A stretch of 64,000 nt of DNA. Origin: Mixta intestinalis. Its GTDB lineage: Bacteria > Pseudomonadota > Gammaproteobacteria > Enterobacterales > Enterobacteriaceae. Below are positions 30,245 through 38,643 of the stretch, piece by piece (the stretch's first letter is position 1; the number at the start of each line of letters is the position of its first letter). Under the pieces are notes generated by a model. The model had not been told where the DNA came from. It did no database searches and saw only the letters and a list, made by a program, of their open reading frames with translations. The translations under genes and the position numbers were made by a program. The stretch spans positions 2,666,001 to 2,730,000 of the forward strand of contig NZ_CP028271.1 in the NCBI RefSeq assembly GCF_009914055.1, in the 5' to 3' direction.

Positions 30245-32818
30245 TTATTGATGAGCAACGATAGTGCCATCGCTAACATCGATCTCGATGGTTTTACCCG
30301 GAACCAGCGCGCCAGAGAGGATTTGCTGCGCCAGCGGGTTTTCTACCTGCTGCTGGATGGCGCGTTTTAACGGACGTGCACCATATACCGGGTCATAGCC
30401 ATTCTGTCCAAGCAGCGTAAGCGCCTCCTCCGACATATGAACGCTGTAACCACGTTCTTCCAGGCGTTTATACAACCGCTGCAGCTGGATATTAGCAATG
30501 GAAGCAATGTGTTTTTCACCTAACGGATGGAACACGACGACTTCATCGATACGGTTGATAAATTCCGGACGGAAATGGTGACCGACAACCGTCATGACCA
30601 CATCTTTCATCGCACCGTAATCCAGCTCGCCGAAACGTTCCTGAATCAGATCGGAACCCAGATTCGACGTCATAATCACCACGGTATTGCGAAAATCGAC
30701 GGTTCGTCCCTGCCCATCGGTCAGACGTCCATCATCCAGTACCTGCAGCAGAATGTTGAACACATCCGGATGCGCTTTCTCTACTTCATCCAACAGGATG
30801 ACGGAATAAGGCCGACGGCGTACCGCTTCGGTAAGATAGCCGCCCTCTTCATAGCCAACATATCCCGGAGGCGCACCCACCAGCCGCGAAACGGAATGTT
30901 TTTCCATAAATTCCGACATATCGATACGCACCATCGCATCGTCACTGTCGAACAGGAAATTAGCCAGCGCTTTACACAGCTCGGTTTTACCGACACCGGT
31001 TGGCCCCAGGAACAGGAAAGAGCCAATAGGACGATTCGGATCGGACAGACCGGCTCGGCTACGGCGAATCGCATTCGAAACCGCTTCGACCGCTTCATCC
31101 TGGCCGATGACGCGTTGATGCAGATCCTGCTCCATACGCAGCAGTTTCTCACGTTCGCCCTCCATCATGCGGGCAACCGGGATCCCGGTCCAACGCGCCA
31201 GCACATCAGCGATTTCCACATCGGTAACGCGATTACGCAACAGGCGCATGGTTTTCCCTTCAGACTGCGTTGCCGCTGCCAGCTGTTTTTCCAGCTCAGG
31301 GATCTGTCCATATTGCAGTTCAGACATACGCGCCAGATCGCCGGAGCGGCGCGCCTGTTCCAGCGCGATTTTTGCCTGTTCCAGCTCCGCTTTTATCGTC
31401 TGGGTACCGGAGAGCGAGGCTTTTTCTGCCTTCCACTCTTCTTCCAGTTCAGCATACTCGCGCTCTTTCTGGTTAAGCTCATCCTCCAGCATCTCAAGAC
31501 GCTTCTGGCTGGCTTCATCAGACTCTTTTTTCAGCGCCTGCTGTTCCAGCTTCAGCTGAATAACACGTCGTTCCAGGCGATCCAACGGTTCCGGCTTGGA
31601 GTCGATTTGCAGACGAATGCTGGATGCCGCTTCGTCAATCAGGTCGATCGCTTTATCGGGTAGCTGACGATCGGCAATGTAACGATGCGACAGCGTTGCC
31701 GCAGCGACAATAGCCGGGTCGGTAATCTGTACGTGATGATGCAGCTCATAGCGCTCTTTCAAACCGCGCAAAATGGCGATGGTATCTTCCACGCTCGGCT
31801 CGGCGACAAACACTTTCTGGAAACGACGTTCCAGCGCCGCATCTTTTTCGATGTACTGACGATATTCATCCAGCGTGGTTGCACCTACACAGTGCAGCTC
31901 ACCGCGTGCCAGCGCAGGTTTCAGCATATTGCCCGCATCCATTGCGCCATCGGCTTTACCCGCGCCAACCATGGTATGCAGTTCGTCAATAAACAGGATG
32001 ACATTACCTTCCTGTTTGGACAGGTCGGTCAACACCCCTTTCAGACGCTCTTCAAACTCACCGCGATATTTAGCGCCAGCCACCAGCGCGCCCATATCCA
32101 GCGCCAGTACGCGACGGCCTTTTAGCCCTTCCGGTACTTCGCCGTTAACAATACGCTGCGCCAGACCTTCAACGATGGCGGTTTTACCTACCCCTGGCTC
32201 ACCGATCAGCACCGGGTTATTTTTAGTACGGCGTTGCAGCACCTGAATGGTACGGCGAATCTCTTCATCACGCCCAATAACCGGATCAAGCTTGCCTTGT
32301 TCGGCACGTTCGGTAAGGTCGATAGTATATTTTTTCAATGCCTGGCGCTGATCTTCAGCCCCTTGATCGTTCACGTTCTCCCCTCCACGCAATTGTTCGA
32401 TAGCCTTGGTCAGCTTGTCGTTAGTCGCACCGGCGGATTTGAGTAGATCGGCCAGCGAACCGCGCGAATCGAGGGCAGCCAGGACAAATAATTCAGATGA
32501 GATAAAGTTGTCACCGCGCTTTTGCGCCAGTTTGTCGCACAGGTTAAGCACCCGCACTAAATCGGCGGAAGGCTGGACGTCGCCGTCGGCCCCTTCTACC
32601 TGCGGCAAACGGCTGATAGCCTGCTCTACGCTGTTACGTAATCCTGCAACATCCACGCCTGCGGTAGTCAGTAACGGGCGAACGGTGCCGCCTTCCTGAC
32701 CGAGCAGCGCGCTCATCAAGTGAAGAGGTTCTATGAACTGGTTATCGCGCCCAAGGGCGAGGGATTGAGCATCGGCGAGCGCAAGCTGGAATTTGTTAGT
32801 AAGACGATCCAGACGCAT
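30245..32818 (-). CDS. clpB: ClpB, protein disaggregase
   Basis: Hexameric AAA+ chaperone that extracts proteins from aggregates together with DnaK. 857 residues, as in E. coli. An N-domain (1-145) is followed by NBD1 with Walker A GEPGVGKTA (near 206), a long coiled-coil middle domain (~410-525), and NBD2 with GPTGVGKTE (near 606). The start at 32818 follows GGGAGGAATC. A sigma-32 promoter lies upstream, and a conserved internal GTG start gives the short form (see separate entries). Confidence 0.98.
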   Translation of the reverse strand: MRLDRLTNKFQLALADAQSLALGRDNQFIEPLHLMSALLGQEGGTVRPLLTTAGVDVAGLRNSVEQAISRLPQVEGADGDVQPSADLVRVLNLCDKLAQKRGDNFISSELFVLAALDSRGSLADLLKSAGATNDKLTKAIEQLRGGENVNDQGAEDQRQALKKYTIDLTERAEQGKLDPVIGRDEEIRRTIQVLQRRTKNNPVLIGEPGVGKTAIVEGLAQRIVNGEVPEGLKGRRVLALDMGALVAGAKYRGEFEERLKGVLTDLSKQEGNVILFIDELHTMVGAGKADGAMDAGNMLKPALARGELHCVGATTLDEYRQYIEKDAALERRFQKVFVAEPSVEDTIAILRGLKERYELHHHVQITDPAIVAAATLSHRYIADRQLPDKAIDLIDEAASSIRLQIDSKPEPLDRLERRVIQLKLEQQALKKESDEASQKRLEMLEDELNQKEREYAELEEEWKAEKASLSGTQTIKAELEQAKIALEQARRSGDLARMSELQYGQIPELEKQLAAATQSEGKTMRLLRNRVTDVEIADVLARWTGIPVARMMEGEREKLLRMEQDLHQRVIGQDEAVEAVSNAIRRSRAGLSDPNRPIGSFLFLGPTGVGKTELCKALANFLFDSDDAMVRIDMSEFMEKHSVSRLVGAPPGYVGYEEGGYLTEAVRRRPYSVILLDEVEKAHPDVFNILLQVLDDGRLTDGQGRTVDFRNTVVIMTSNLGSDLIQERFGELDYGAMKDVVMTVVGHHFRPEFINRIDEVVVFHPLGEKHIASIANIQLQRLYKRLEERGYSVHMSEEALTLLGQNGYDPVYGARPLKRAIQQQVENPLAQQILSGALVPGKTIEIDVSDGTIVAHQ
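32372..32389 (-). promoter_or_regulatory. internal translation start of clpB (short ClpB form)
   Basis: Codon 149 is GTG (32374-32372), preceded by the ideal ribosome site GGAGGGGAG. E. coli makes its N-domain-less ClpB from GTG at Val149, so both the start codon and its ribosome site are kept here. The short product would run 30245-32374. Confidence 0.75.
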
Positions 32819-32856
32819 GATTCCTCCCAATACAGGTCAAAATGCTACTGGAGATA

Positions 32857-32884
32857 AAATGAGGTCGGCCCTCAGAATTTCAAG
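32857..32884 (-). promoter_or_regulatory. clpB heat-shock (sigma-32) promoter
   Basis: On the minus strand CTTGAAA (32878-32884) and CCTCATTT (32857-32864) are 13 bases apart, matching the sigma-32 consensus and the known E. coli clpB promoter. Confidence 0.85.
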
Positions 32885-32944
32885 ATGTTTGACCTGTATT
32901 ATGGTGAAAAAAAGCGCATCCCTGGATCGTCTTGTTGCGTAAGG

Positions 32945-33676
32945 TTATATCAGCCAGATCAAACTTGCCATACGACCGGTAGTACCGCTGCGTCGCCAGG
33001 AGAAAAAATGAGCCTCGTCGTGCCAGGTACAGCGCCCACCGCCGCTAACCGAGGCGACGCCCTGTGCGCTCAGGCGCTGGCATGCCAGCAGCCAAAGATC
33101 GGCGTAGTATTTCTCACCGCTGGCGCGAAAAGCCAGATCGGCTGCCGGATCGTGAGCGATAAACGCCGCTCTGACTTCCGGGCCGACTTCAAATGCTTCT
33201 GGCCCTATTGCAGGCCCCAGCCAGGCATGGATTTCCTGCGGCGGCGCGGAAAACTGCTTTAGCGTATTTTCCAGCACGCCAGCGCAAAGGCCACGCCAGC
33301 CTGCATGGGCCGCCGCCACCTCTTTGCCATCAAATGAACAGAACAGCACAGGCAGGCAATCCGCCGTCATTACCGCACAGACGGTTTCAGCCTGATTGCT
33401 CCAAACGGCATCGCCACGGCGTTCCGTTGATGATGCCTCATCAAGCCGGATCACATCGGTGCCATGAACCTGCTCCAGCCAGTAAGGCATGGCTGGTAAA
33501 CCGGCCAGCGTAATTAATCGCTGACGGTTGGCCGCTACATCTTCGGGGCGATCGCCAACGTGATCGCCCAGATTAAGCGAGTCCCAGGGTGCGGCACTGA
33601 CGCCACCGAGACGCGTCGTGCTACAGGCGCGCACCGACGCTGGCGCAGGCCAGTCGGGAACAATCAATTCACTCAT
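32945..33676 (-). CDS. pgeF: PgeF (YfiH), peptidoglycan editing factor / multicopper-type purine phosphorylase family
   Basis: 243 residues, as in E. coli YfiH. The family (formerly 'polyphenol oxidase, laccase domain') is linked to purine nucleoside phosphorolysis and to removing misincorporated residues from peptidoglycan precursors. Metal-site residues are visible in WLEQVHGTDV, AVMTADCLPVLFC and AAAHAGWRGLCAGVL. Its ATG overlaps the rluD stop (ATGA), so the pair is translationally coupled. Confidence 0.94.
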   Translation of the reverse strand: MSELIVPDWPAPASVRACSTTRLGGVSAAPWDSLNLGDHVGDRPEDVAANRQRLITLAGLPAMPYWLEQVHGTDVIRLDEASSTERRGDAVWSNQAETVCAVMTADCLPVLFCSFDGKEVAAAHAGWRGLCAGVLENTLKQFSAPPQEIHAWLGPAIGPEAFEVGPEVRAAFIAHDPAADLAFRASGEKYYADLWLLACQRLSAQGVASVSGGGRCTWHDEAHFFSWRRSGTTGRMASLIWLI

Positions 33677-34653
33677 AGCCAGTCCAGCCGATCTTTAAAA
33701 TCCTCGGTATCCGCTTTCAATGCGTCGATCAGATCGACCATATCCTGCGGCAGCGGCGCGTGCCATTCCATCTCAATACCGGTAATTGGATGGTAAAGAC
33801 GCAGCATGGTAGCGTGCAGCGCCTGGCGATCGAAACCACGCAGCGTGGCAATAAACGCATCGGAAGCGCCCTTCGGCGGACGTGGACGCCCACCGTAAAG
33901 CGGATCGCCCACCAGCGGATGGTTAATGTGCGCCATATGCACGCGAATCTGGTGAGTACGTCCGGTCTCCAGACGCAGACGCAAACGCGTGTGCGCACGG
34001 AAGTGTTCCATTACCCGATAGTGCGTTACCGCATGTTTTCCCATCGGATGGACGGCCATGTGGGTACGTTTGGTCGAGTGACGGCTGATCGGCTCATCAA
34101 CGATACCGCCTGCGGTCATGTTGCCGATCGCCACCGCTTCATACTCACGGGTAATTTCACGCAGCTGTAGCGACTCAACCAGATGCGTTTGTGCCGGTAC
34201 GGTTTTCGCTACCACCATCAGCCCGGTAGTGTCTTTATCGAGGCGATGCACGATACCGGCTCGCGGCACATCGGCAATTTCCGGGTAGTAGTGCAACAGT
34301 GCATTGAGCACTGTGCCATCAGGGTTACCGGCGCCGGGATGCACTACCAGATCGCGCGGCTTATTGATCACCAGAATATCTGCATCTTCATAGACAATAT
34401 TCAGCGGGATATCCTGCGCTTCCCAGCGCATCTCTTCTTCTATCTCAGCCTGTATTGCCACGGCTTCGCCGCCCAACACTTTTTCCTTCGGCTTATCAAC
34501 GATATTACCGTTGACGCTCACCCGGCGGTCGAGAATCCACTCTTTTATGCGCGAACGCGAATAATCAGGGAACAATTCTGCTAAAGACTGATCTAAGCGT
34601 TGTCCGAGTTGCGATTCGGAAACCGTTGCGGTGAGTTTTACTTGTTGTGCCAT
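33673..34653 (-). CDS. rluD: RluD, 23S rRNA pseudouridine synthase
   Basis: Forms pseudouridines 1911, 1915 and 1917 in helix 69 of 23S rRNA. 326 residues. An N-terminal S4 domain (about 18-80, RLDQSLAELFPDYSRSRIKEWI) is followed by the catalytic domain with the essential Asp at 139 in GIVHRLDKDTTG and the motif RTHQIRVHMAH. Divergent from bamD; first gene of rluD-pgeF. Confidence 0.97.
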   Translation of the reverse strand: MAQQVKLTATVSESQLGQRLDQSLAELFPDYSRSRIKEWILDRRVSVNGNIVDKPKEKVLGGEAVAIQAEIEEEMRWEAQDIPLNIVYEDADILVINKPRDLVVHPGAGNPDGTVLNALLHYYPEIADVPRAGIVHRLDKDTTGLMVVAKTVPAQTHLVESLQLREITREYEAVAIGNMTAGGIVDEPISRHSTKRTHMAVHPMGKHAVTHYRVMEHFRAHTRLRLRLETGRTHQIRVHMAHINHPLVGDPLYGGRPRPPKGASDAFIATLRGFDRQALHATMLRLYHPITGIEMEWHAPLPQDMVDLIDALKADTEDFKDRLDWL

Positions 34654-34700
34654 AAACAGCTTCTTCGTTAACGTTGGGTTTTCACGGCGGTGCCGTTTAA

Positions 34701-34706
34701 TATAAT
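34701..34706 (+). promoter_or_regulatory. candidate -10 element in the rluD/bamD divergent region
   Basis: A consensus TATAAT lies 80 bases before bamD, but the -35 is weak (TTTTCA, 16-base spacer). The same AT-rich core could serve rluD on the other strand. Confidence 0.35.
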
Positions 34707-34785
34707 GTGCTATCGTACCTGGTCACTATTGGAAGCTTAATGGACAGCTTTCGCAATAACACACTCTGAGGATAATCAAATCGTC

Positions 34786-35517
34786 ATGACGCGTATGAAA
34801 TATCTGGTGGCTGCAGCCACGTTGAGCCTGGCTCTTGCGGGTTGTTCAAGCTCTAAGGATCAAGTGCCTGACAGTCCGCCTTCTGAGCTTTATGCAACGG
34901 CTCAGCAAAAACTGCAGGACGGTAACTTTAAAGGCGCAATAACGCAACTGGAAGCGCTGGATAACCGCTATCCATTTGGCCCTTACGCCCAACAAGTTCA
35001 GCTGGATCTGATCTACGCCTACTATAAAAATGCCGATCTGCCGATGGCACAGGCCGCCATTGACCGCTTTATGCGCCTGAACCCGACACATCAGAACATC
35101 GACTATGTTCTGTATATGAAAGGTTTGACGGATATGGCGTTAGACGATTCTGCGTTGCAGGGCTTTTTCGGCATCGATCGTTCCGATCGCGATCCGGAGC
35201 ATGCACGTGTCGCCTTCCGCGATTTTTCTCAGCTGCTGCGCAACTATCCAAACAGCCAGTATGCGACCGATGCACGCAAGCGCCTGGTCTATCTGAAAGA
35301 TCGTCTGGCGAAATATGAGCTCTCCGTGGCGCAATTCTACACGAAACGCGAAGCTTATGTCGCGGTCGTCAAACGTGTGGAGCAGATGCTGAAAGATTAT
35401 CCGGATACGCAGGCAACGCGTACGGCGCTGCCGCTGATGGAAAATGCCTACCGTAAACTGCAGCTGGATGCGCAGGCGGATAAAGTGGCGCAGATCATCG
35501 CTGCTAATCAGGCCTGA
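34786..35517 (+). CDS. bamD: BamD (YfiO), outer-membrane assembly lipoprotein
   Basis: Essential lipoprotein of the BAM complex that folds beta-barrels into the outer membrane. 243 residues. MTRMKYLVAAATLSLALAGC gives a lipobox with Cys20. Tetratricopeptide repeats follow (ATAQQKLQDGNFKGAITQLE, YYKNADLPMAQAAIDRFMRL), then the conserved block ALQGFFGIDRSDRDPEHA. It is a single gene followed by a strong terminator. Confidence 0.97.
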   Translation: MTRMKYLVAAATLSLALAGCSSSKDQVPDSPPSELYATAQQKLQDGNFKGAITQLEALDNRYPFGPYAQQVQLDLIYAYYKNADLPMAQAAIDRFMRLNPTHQNIDYVLYMKGLTDMALDDSALQGFFGIDRSDRDPEHARVAFRDFSQLLRNYPNSQYATDARKRLVYLKDRLAKYELSVAQFYTKREAYVAVVKRVEQMLKDYPDTQATRTALPLMENAYRKLQLDAQADKVAQIIAANQA

Positions 35518-35551
35518 TCTTCCCGCTATCCGGCCTATGACATTGACCATT

Positions 35552-35579
35552 AAAAAAGCAGCCTTTGCGCTGCTTTTTT
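35552..35579. terminator. bamD terminator
   Basis: The stem AGCAGC/GCTGCT has a six-base loop, with A6 to the left and T6 to the right. It lies 35 bases after the bamD stop. Confidence 0.9.
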
Positions 35580-35724
35580 GTTGATAAAACCAGCAAAATT
35601 AGCTTTTTTGCGTTAAGTTAACTTATCAAGTCTGACGCCTGAAACGCTATTCGACAAGCTGATTTGGTACATTTACCGTGACCCCTCACAGATTTCGTTT
35701 CCTTGACAAAAAGTGACAATTTAA

Positions 35725-35740
35725 TGTGACAATGATCACA
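35725..35740 (+). promoter_or_regulatory. CRP site upstream of raiA
   Basis: Perfect half-sites TGTGA and TCACA are separated by six bases. A -10-like TATGCT at 35761-35766 predicts a start near 35773, which puts the site centre at about -41, the class II activating position. cAMP-CRP control of raiA is known in E. coli. Confidence 0.75.
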
Positions 35741-35801
35741 AAAATAAGCTAGTTTCAAGGTATGCTGAAGTTACTACGACGGAAATGACAGTGAGGTAAA
35801 C

Positions 35802-36137
35802 ATGATGATTGTGAATATTACCAGCAAACAAATGGAAATCACCCCGGCCATCCGCCAGCATGTCGAAGACCGTCTATCCAAGCTAGAAAAGTGGCAAACT
35901 CATCTGATTAATCCCCATATCGTTCTGTCAAAAGAGCCGAAGGAATACGTTGCTGATGCGACAATCAATACGCCTAACGGCCCGCTGGTTGCCAGCGCCA
36001 GGCATGTCGATATGTATGCCGCGATTAATGAGTTATTAAATAAACTGGAACGCCAGCTGAATAAGGTTCAGCACAAAGGTGAAGCGCGCCGCGCCGCCGT
36101 TAGCGTAAAAGATTTAGCGCCACTTAACGAAGAGTAA
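35802..36137 (+). CDS. raiA: RaiA (YfiA), ribosome-associated inhibitor
   Basis: Stationary-phase and cold-shock protein that binds the 30S decoding region, blocks translation and keeps 70S ribosomes from dimerising. 111 residues of the HPF/RaiA fold (VNITSKQMEITPAIRQHVEDRL, KLERQLNKVQHKGEARR). The C-terminal tail VKDLAPLNEE is shorter than in E. coli (113 residues). The first of two adjacent ATGs (35802) has GAGGTAA before it; the second at 35805 is possible. Confidence 0.95.
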   Translation: MMIVNITSKQMEITPAIRQHVEDRLSKLEKWQTHLINPHIVLSKEPKEYVADATINTPNGPLVASARHVDMYAAINELLNKLERQLNKVQHKGEARRAAVSVKDLAPLNEE

Positions 36138-36178
36138 TTCCCGACGCCCGTTTTTTGACGGGCGTTCTCACCGTACGA

Positions 36179-36200
36179 CGCGCCACCCGGCGCGTTTTTT
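36179..36200 (+). terminator. raiA terminator
   Basis: The stem CGCGCC/GGCGCG with loop ACCC is followed by T6. A second hairpin ACGCCCGT/ACGGGCGT lies just upstream (36144-36166). Confidence 0.85.
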
Positions 36201-36201
36201 A

Positions 36202-36231
36202 TTGACAGTAGTAAAACGCTACGGTTACTTT
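36202..36231 (+). promoter_or_regulatory. pheL-pheA promoter
   Basis: A consensus TTGACA (36202-36207) is followed after 17-18 bases by a poor -10 (TTACTT/TACTTT), about 30 bases before pheL. Confidence 0.6.
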
Positions 36232-36260
36232 AACAGCATTCGCATAAAACAGGCATCGCT

Positions 36261-36305
36261 ATGAACCCAACGTTTTTCTTCGCTTTCTTTTTTACCTTCC
36301 CCTGA
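36261..36305 (+). CDS. pheL: PheL, phenylalanine operon leader peptide
   Basis: A 14-residue leader, MNPTFFFAFFFTFP, with seven phenylalanines, nearly the same as E. coli PheL. Ribosome stalling at the Phe codons when charged tRNA-Phe is scarce allows transcription through the attenuator into pheA. It is too short for automatic gene finders. Confidence 0.95.
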   Translation: MNPTFFFAFFFTFP

Positions 36306-36378
36306 CCGGGAGGCGTTTCGTCGCGAAAAAAAGAAAGCGAAGACGAACTATAAAGCCTCCCAACCGGGAGGTTTTTTT
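36306..36378 (+). terminator. pheA attenuator
   Basis: The terminator stem CCTCCC/GGGAGG (36356-36371) with loop AACC is followed by T7. An upstream GGGAGG at 36308-36313 can pair with the same CCTCCC. A second pair of complementary segments (TTCGTCGCG region against AGCGAAGACGAA) provides the antiterminator. Together these form the classical phenylalanine attenuation switch. Confidence 0.9.
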
Positions 36379-36404
36379 ATTATGGACATCTGACAGGTAA
36401 AGCT

Positions 36405-37565
36405 ATGACACCAGAAAATCCGCTACTGGCCCTGCGTGATAAAATCAGCGCTATCGATGAAAAATTGCTGGGGCTGCTTTCTGAGCGACGCTCGTTGGCT
36501 ATTGAGGTAGCGAAAGCAAAAATGGCCATCCATCGGCCCGTACGCGATATCGATCGTGAACGCGATCTGCTGGAGCACCTGATTACGTTAGGCCAGGCCC
36601 ACCAGCTGGACGCCCATTACATTACCCGCCTGTTTCAGCTGATTATTGAAGACTCTGTTCTGACGCAGCAGGCACTGCTGCAAAAGCATCTTAATCAAAC
36701 TGACCAGCAGTCGGCACGCATCGCCTTTCTTGGCCCGAAGGGATCTTATTCTCATCTGGCGGCACGTAAATATGGTGCCCGTCACTTTACTCATGTGATC
36801 GAAAGCGGCTGTCAGAAGTTCCAGGATATTGTTCAGGAAGTAGAAAGCGGTCAGGCGGATTATGCAGTTCTGCCGATCGAAAACACCAGTTCCGGCTCCA
36901 TTAATGAAGTTTACGATCTGCTACAGCAAACCAGCCTCTCCATCGTCGGTGAGATGACGGTGCCAATCGATCACTGCGTGCTGGTAGCGGGGTCTACCGA
37001 TCTACACCAGATCGAAACGGTTTACAGCCATCCTCAGCCCTTTCAGCAATGCAGCCAGTTTATAAACCGCTTCCCTCAATGGAAAATCATCTATACCGAG
37101 AGCACGGCAGCGGCGATGGAAAAAGTCGCGGCGCTCAACTCACCGAAAGCGGCAGCATTGGGCAGTGAAGCTGGTGGCGCGCTTTATCAACTTCAGGTCC
37201 TGGAACGTAATCTGGCTAACCAGCAACAAAATATCACCCGCTTCATTATTCTGGCGCGTAAGCCAATTGATGTTTCTGAGCAGGTACCAGCGAAAACGAC
37301 GCTGATTATGGCCACCGGTCAGCAATCAGGCGCATTGGTAGAGGCGCTACTGGTGCTGCGTCAGCATAACCTGATCATGAGCAAGCTGGAATCTCGTCCA
37401 ATTAACGGCAATCCCTGGGAAGAGATGTTTTATCTGGACGTACAGGGCAACCTGCGTACCCAGAAGGTACAACAGGCACTGCAGGAGCTGCGTGCCATTA
37501 CCCGCTCGCTGAAGGTGTTGGGCTGTTATCCCAGCGAGAATGTGGTGCCGGTCGATCCACAATAG
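36405..37565 (+). CDS. pheA: PheA, chorismate mutase / prephenate dehydratase
   Basis: Bifunctional enzyme converting chorismate to prephenate and then phenylpyruvate, feedback-inhibited by phenylalanine. 386 residues as in E. coli. An AroQ mutase domain (1-95, LLALRDKISAIDEKLLGLL) is followed by the dehydratase (~105-285, FLGPKGSYSHLAAR, catalytic Thr in NITRFIIL) and a C-terminal ACT regulatory domain (~295-386). Controlled by the pheL attenuator. Confidence 0.97.
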   Translation: MTPENPLLALRDKISAIDEKLLGLLSERRSLAIEVAKAKMAIHRPVRDIDRERDLLEHLITLGQAHQLDAHYITRLFQLIIEDSVLTQQALLQKHLNQTDQQSARIAFLGPKGSYSHLAARKYGARHFTHVIESGCQKFQDIVQEVESGQADYAVLPIENTSSGSINEVYDLLQQTSLSIVGEMTVPIDHCVLVAGSTDLHQIETVYSHPQPFQQCSQFINRFPQWKIIYTESTAAAMEKVAALNSPKAAALGSEAGGALYQLQVLERNLANQQQNITRFIILARKPIDVSEQVPAKTTLIMATGQQSGALVEALLVLRQHNLIMSKLESRPINGNPWEEMFYLDVQGNLRTQKVQQALQELRAITRSLKVLGCYPSENVVPVDPQ

Positions 37566-37839
37566 CTCGATGCGCCAGCTTTTTCGACTGGCCTCGATAG
37601 TAATCCGGCAATGGATAGACAGCGGATACCGGCGTTTCTGCCATTCAGGTATGCGCTGATCTCCACTTAGCGTATCGGCTCAACCGTTACGCTCATTAAT
37701 ATTTTTTAAAACTTAAAATTTAATTTAAAACAGTAAGTTAAACATCATAGCGAGGATTATTCCCGCCTTCCGCCATGGTTATGCCAGACTTAACAGGCTG
37801 CTAATCATAGGGATTAGCGATCGGTAATAAGGAGGCGGA

Positions 37840-38604
37840 ATGGAACGTTTCAGTAACAAAGTGGTTATCGTTACCGGTGCGGGTTCAGGCATTGGCGCAG
37901 CAAGCGCGCAGCGTTTTGCTGACGAAGGAGCCAGCGTAGTGCTGGTTGGCCGAACCAGGGAGAAGCTGAACAATACCTTCTCCAGGCTAAAAGCGGGCGA
38001 TCATCTGGTTGTCGTAGCTGACGTCGCTAAACGCGAAGAAGTAGAAGCGTTGGCTAAGCAGGTCGATCAACATTACGGACGTGCCGACGTACTGCTTAAT
38101 AACGCCGGAGTAAATATCTCAGGAAAAATACACCAGGCCAGCGATGAGGACTGGAGAAAAGTTATGTCCACCGATCTGGACGGCGTGTTTTATTGTACGC
38201 GCGCTTTTCTCCCTGCCCTGCTGAAAAACGGCGGCAACATTGTAAATATCTCTTCCGTATCCGGCCTTGGCGGCGACTGGGGCATGAGTATTTACAATAC
38301 TGCCAAAGGCGCTATCACCAACTTCACTCGCGCGTTAGCGCTGGATTACGGTAAGGATGGCGTGCGGGTGAATGCTATTTGCCCCGGTCTGACGCTTACC
38401 GATATGACGGCAGAGATGAAGCAAAACGAGCAGCTGATGGCGAAATTTAATGAACGTATCGCGCTGGGACGAATGGGCGCGGCGGAAGAAGTTGCAGCGG
38501 CAATCGCATTCCTGGCCAGCGATGATGCACGCTACATTACCGGCGTCAATTTACCGGTTGATGGCGGCATTACCGCTTCAAACGGGCAGCCGCCACAGGC
38601 CTGA
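37840..38604 (+). CDS. short-chain dehydrogenase/reductase (SDR), classical type
   Basis: A 254-residue NAD(P)-dependent oxidoreductase. The cofactor motif TGAGSGIG is near residue 13, NNAG near 90, the catalytic Ser in NISSVSG and Tyr/Lys in YNTAKG, with the typical end ITGVNLPVDGG. AAGGAGGCGG precedes the ATG. The substrate cannot be deduced. In E. coli pheA and tyrA face each other directly, so this gene is an insertion between them. It ends at a terminator shared with tyrA. Confidence 0.85.
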   Translation: MERFSNKVVIVTGAGSGIGAASAQRFADEGASVVLVGRTREKLNNTFSRLKAGDHLVVVADVAKREEVEALAKQVDQHYGRADVLLNNAGVNISGKIHQASDEDWRKVMSTDLDGVFYCTRAFLPALLKNGGNIVNISSVSGLGGDWGMSIYNTAKGAITNFTRALALDYGKDGVRVNAICPGLTLTDMTAEMKQNEQLMAKFNERIALGRMGAAEEVAAAIAFLASDDARYITGVNLPVDGGITASNGQPPQA

Positions 38605-38610
38605 CAGTCA

Positions 38611-38640
38611 ACGGCCCGTGCCGTCACGGGTCGTCTTTTA
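38611..38640. terminator. terminator between the SDR gene and tyrA
   Basis: A ten-pair stem ACGGCCCGTG/CACGGGTCGT (one G-T pair) with a CCGT loop, followed on the plus strand by CTTTTA. It lies between convergent genes. Confidence 0.7.
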
Positions 38641-38643
38641 TCT

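Noticed and set aside
30527..31663. 378-codon plus-strand ORF antisense to clpB
   Set aside because: It is an open frame produced by the codon bias of clpB on the other strand, with no ribosome site or domain.
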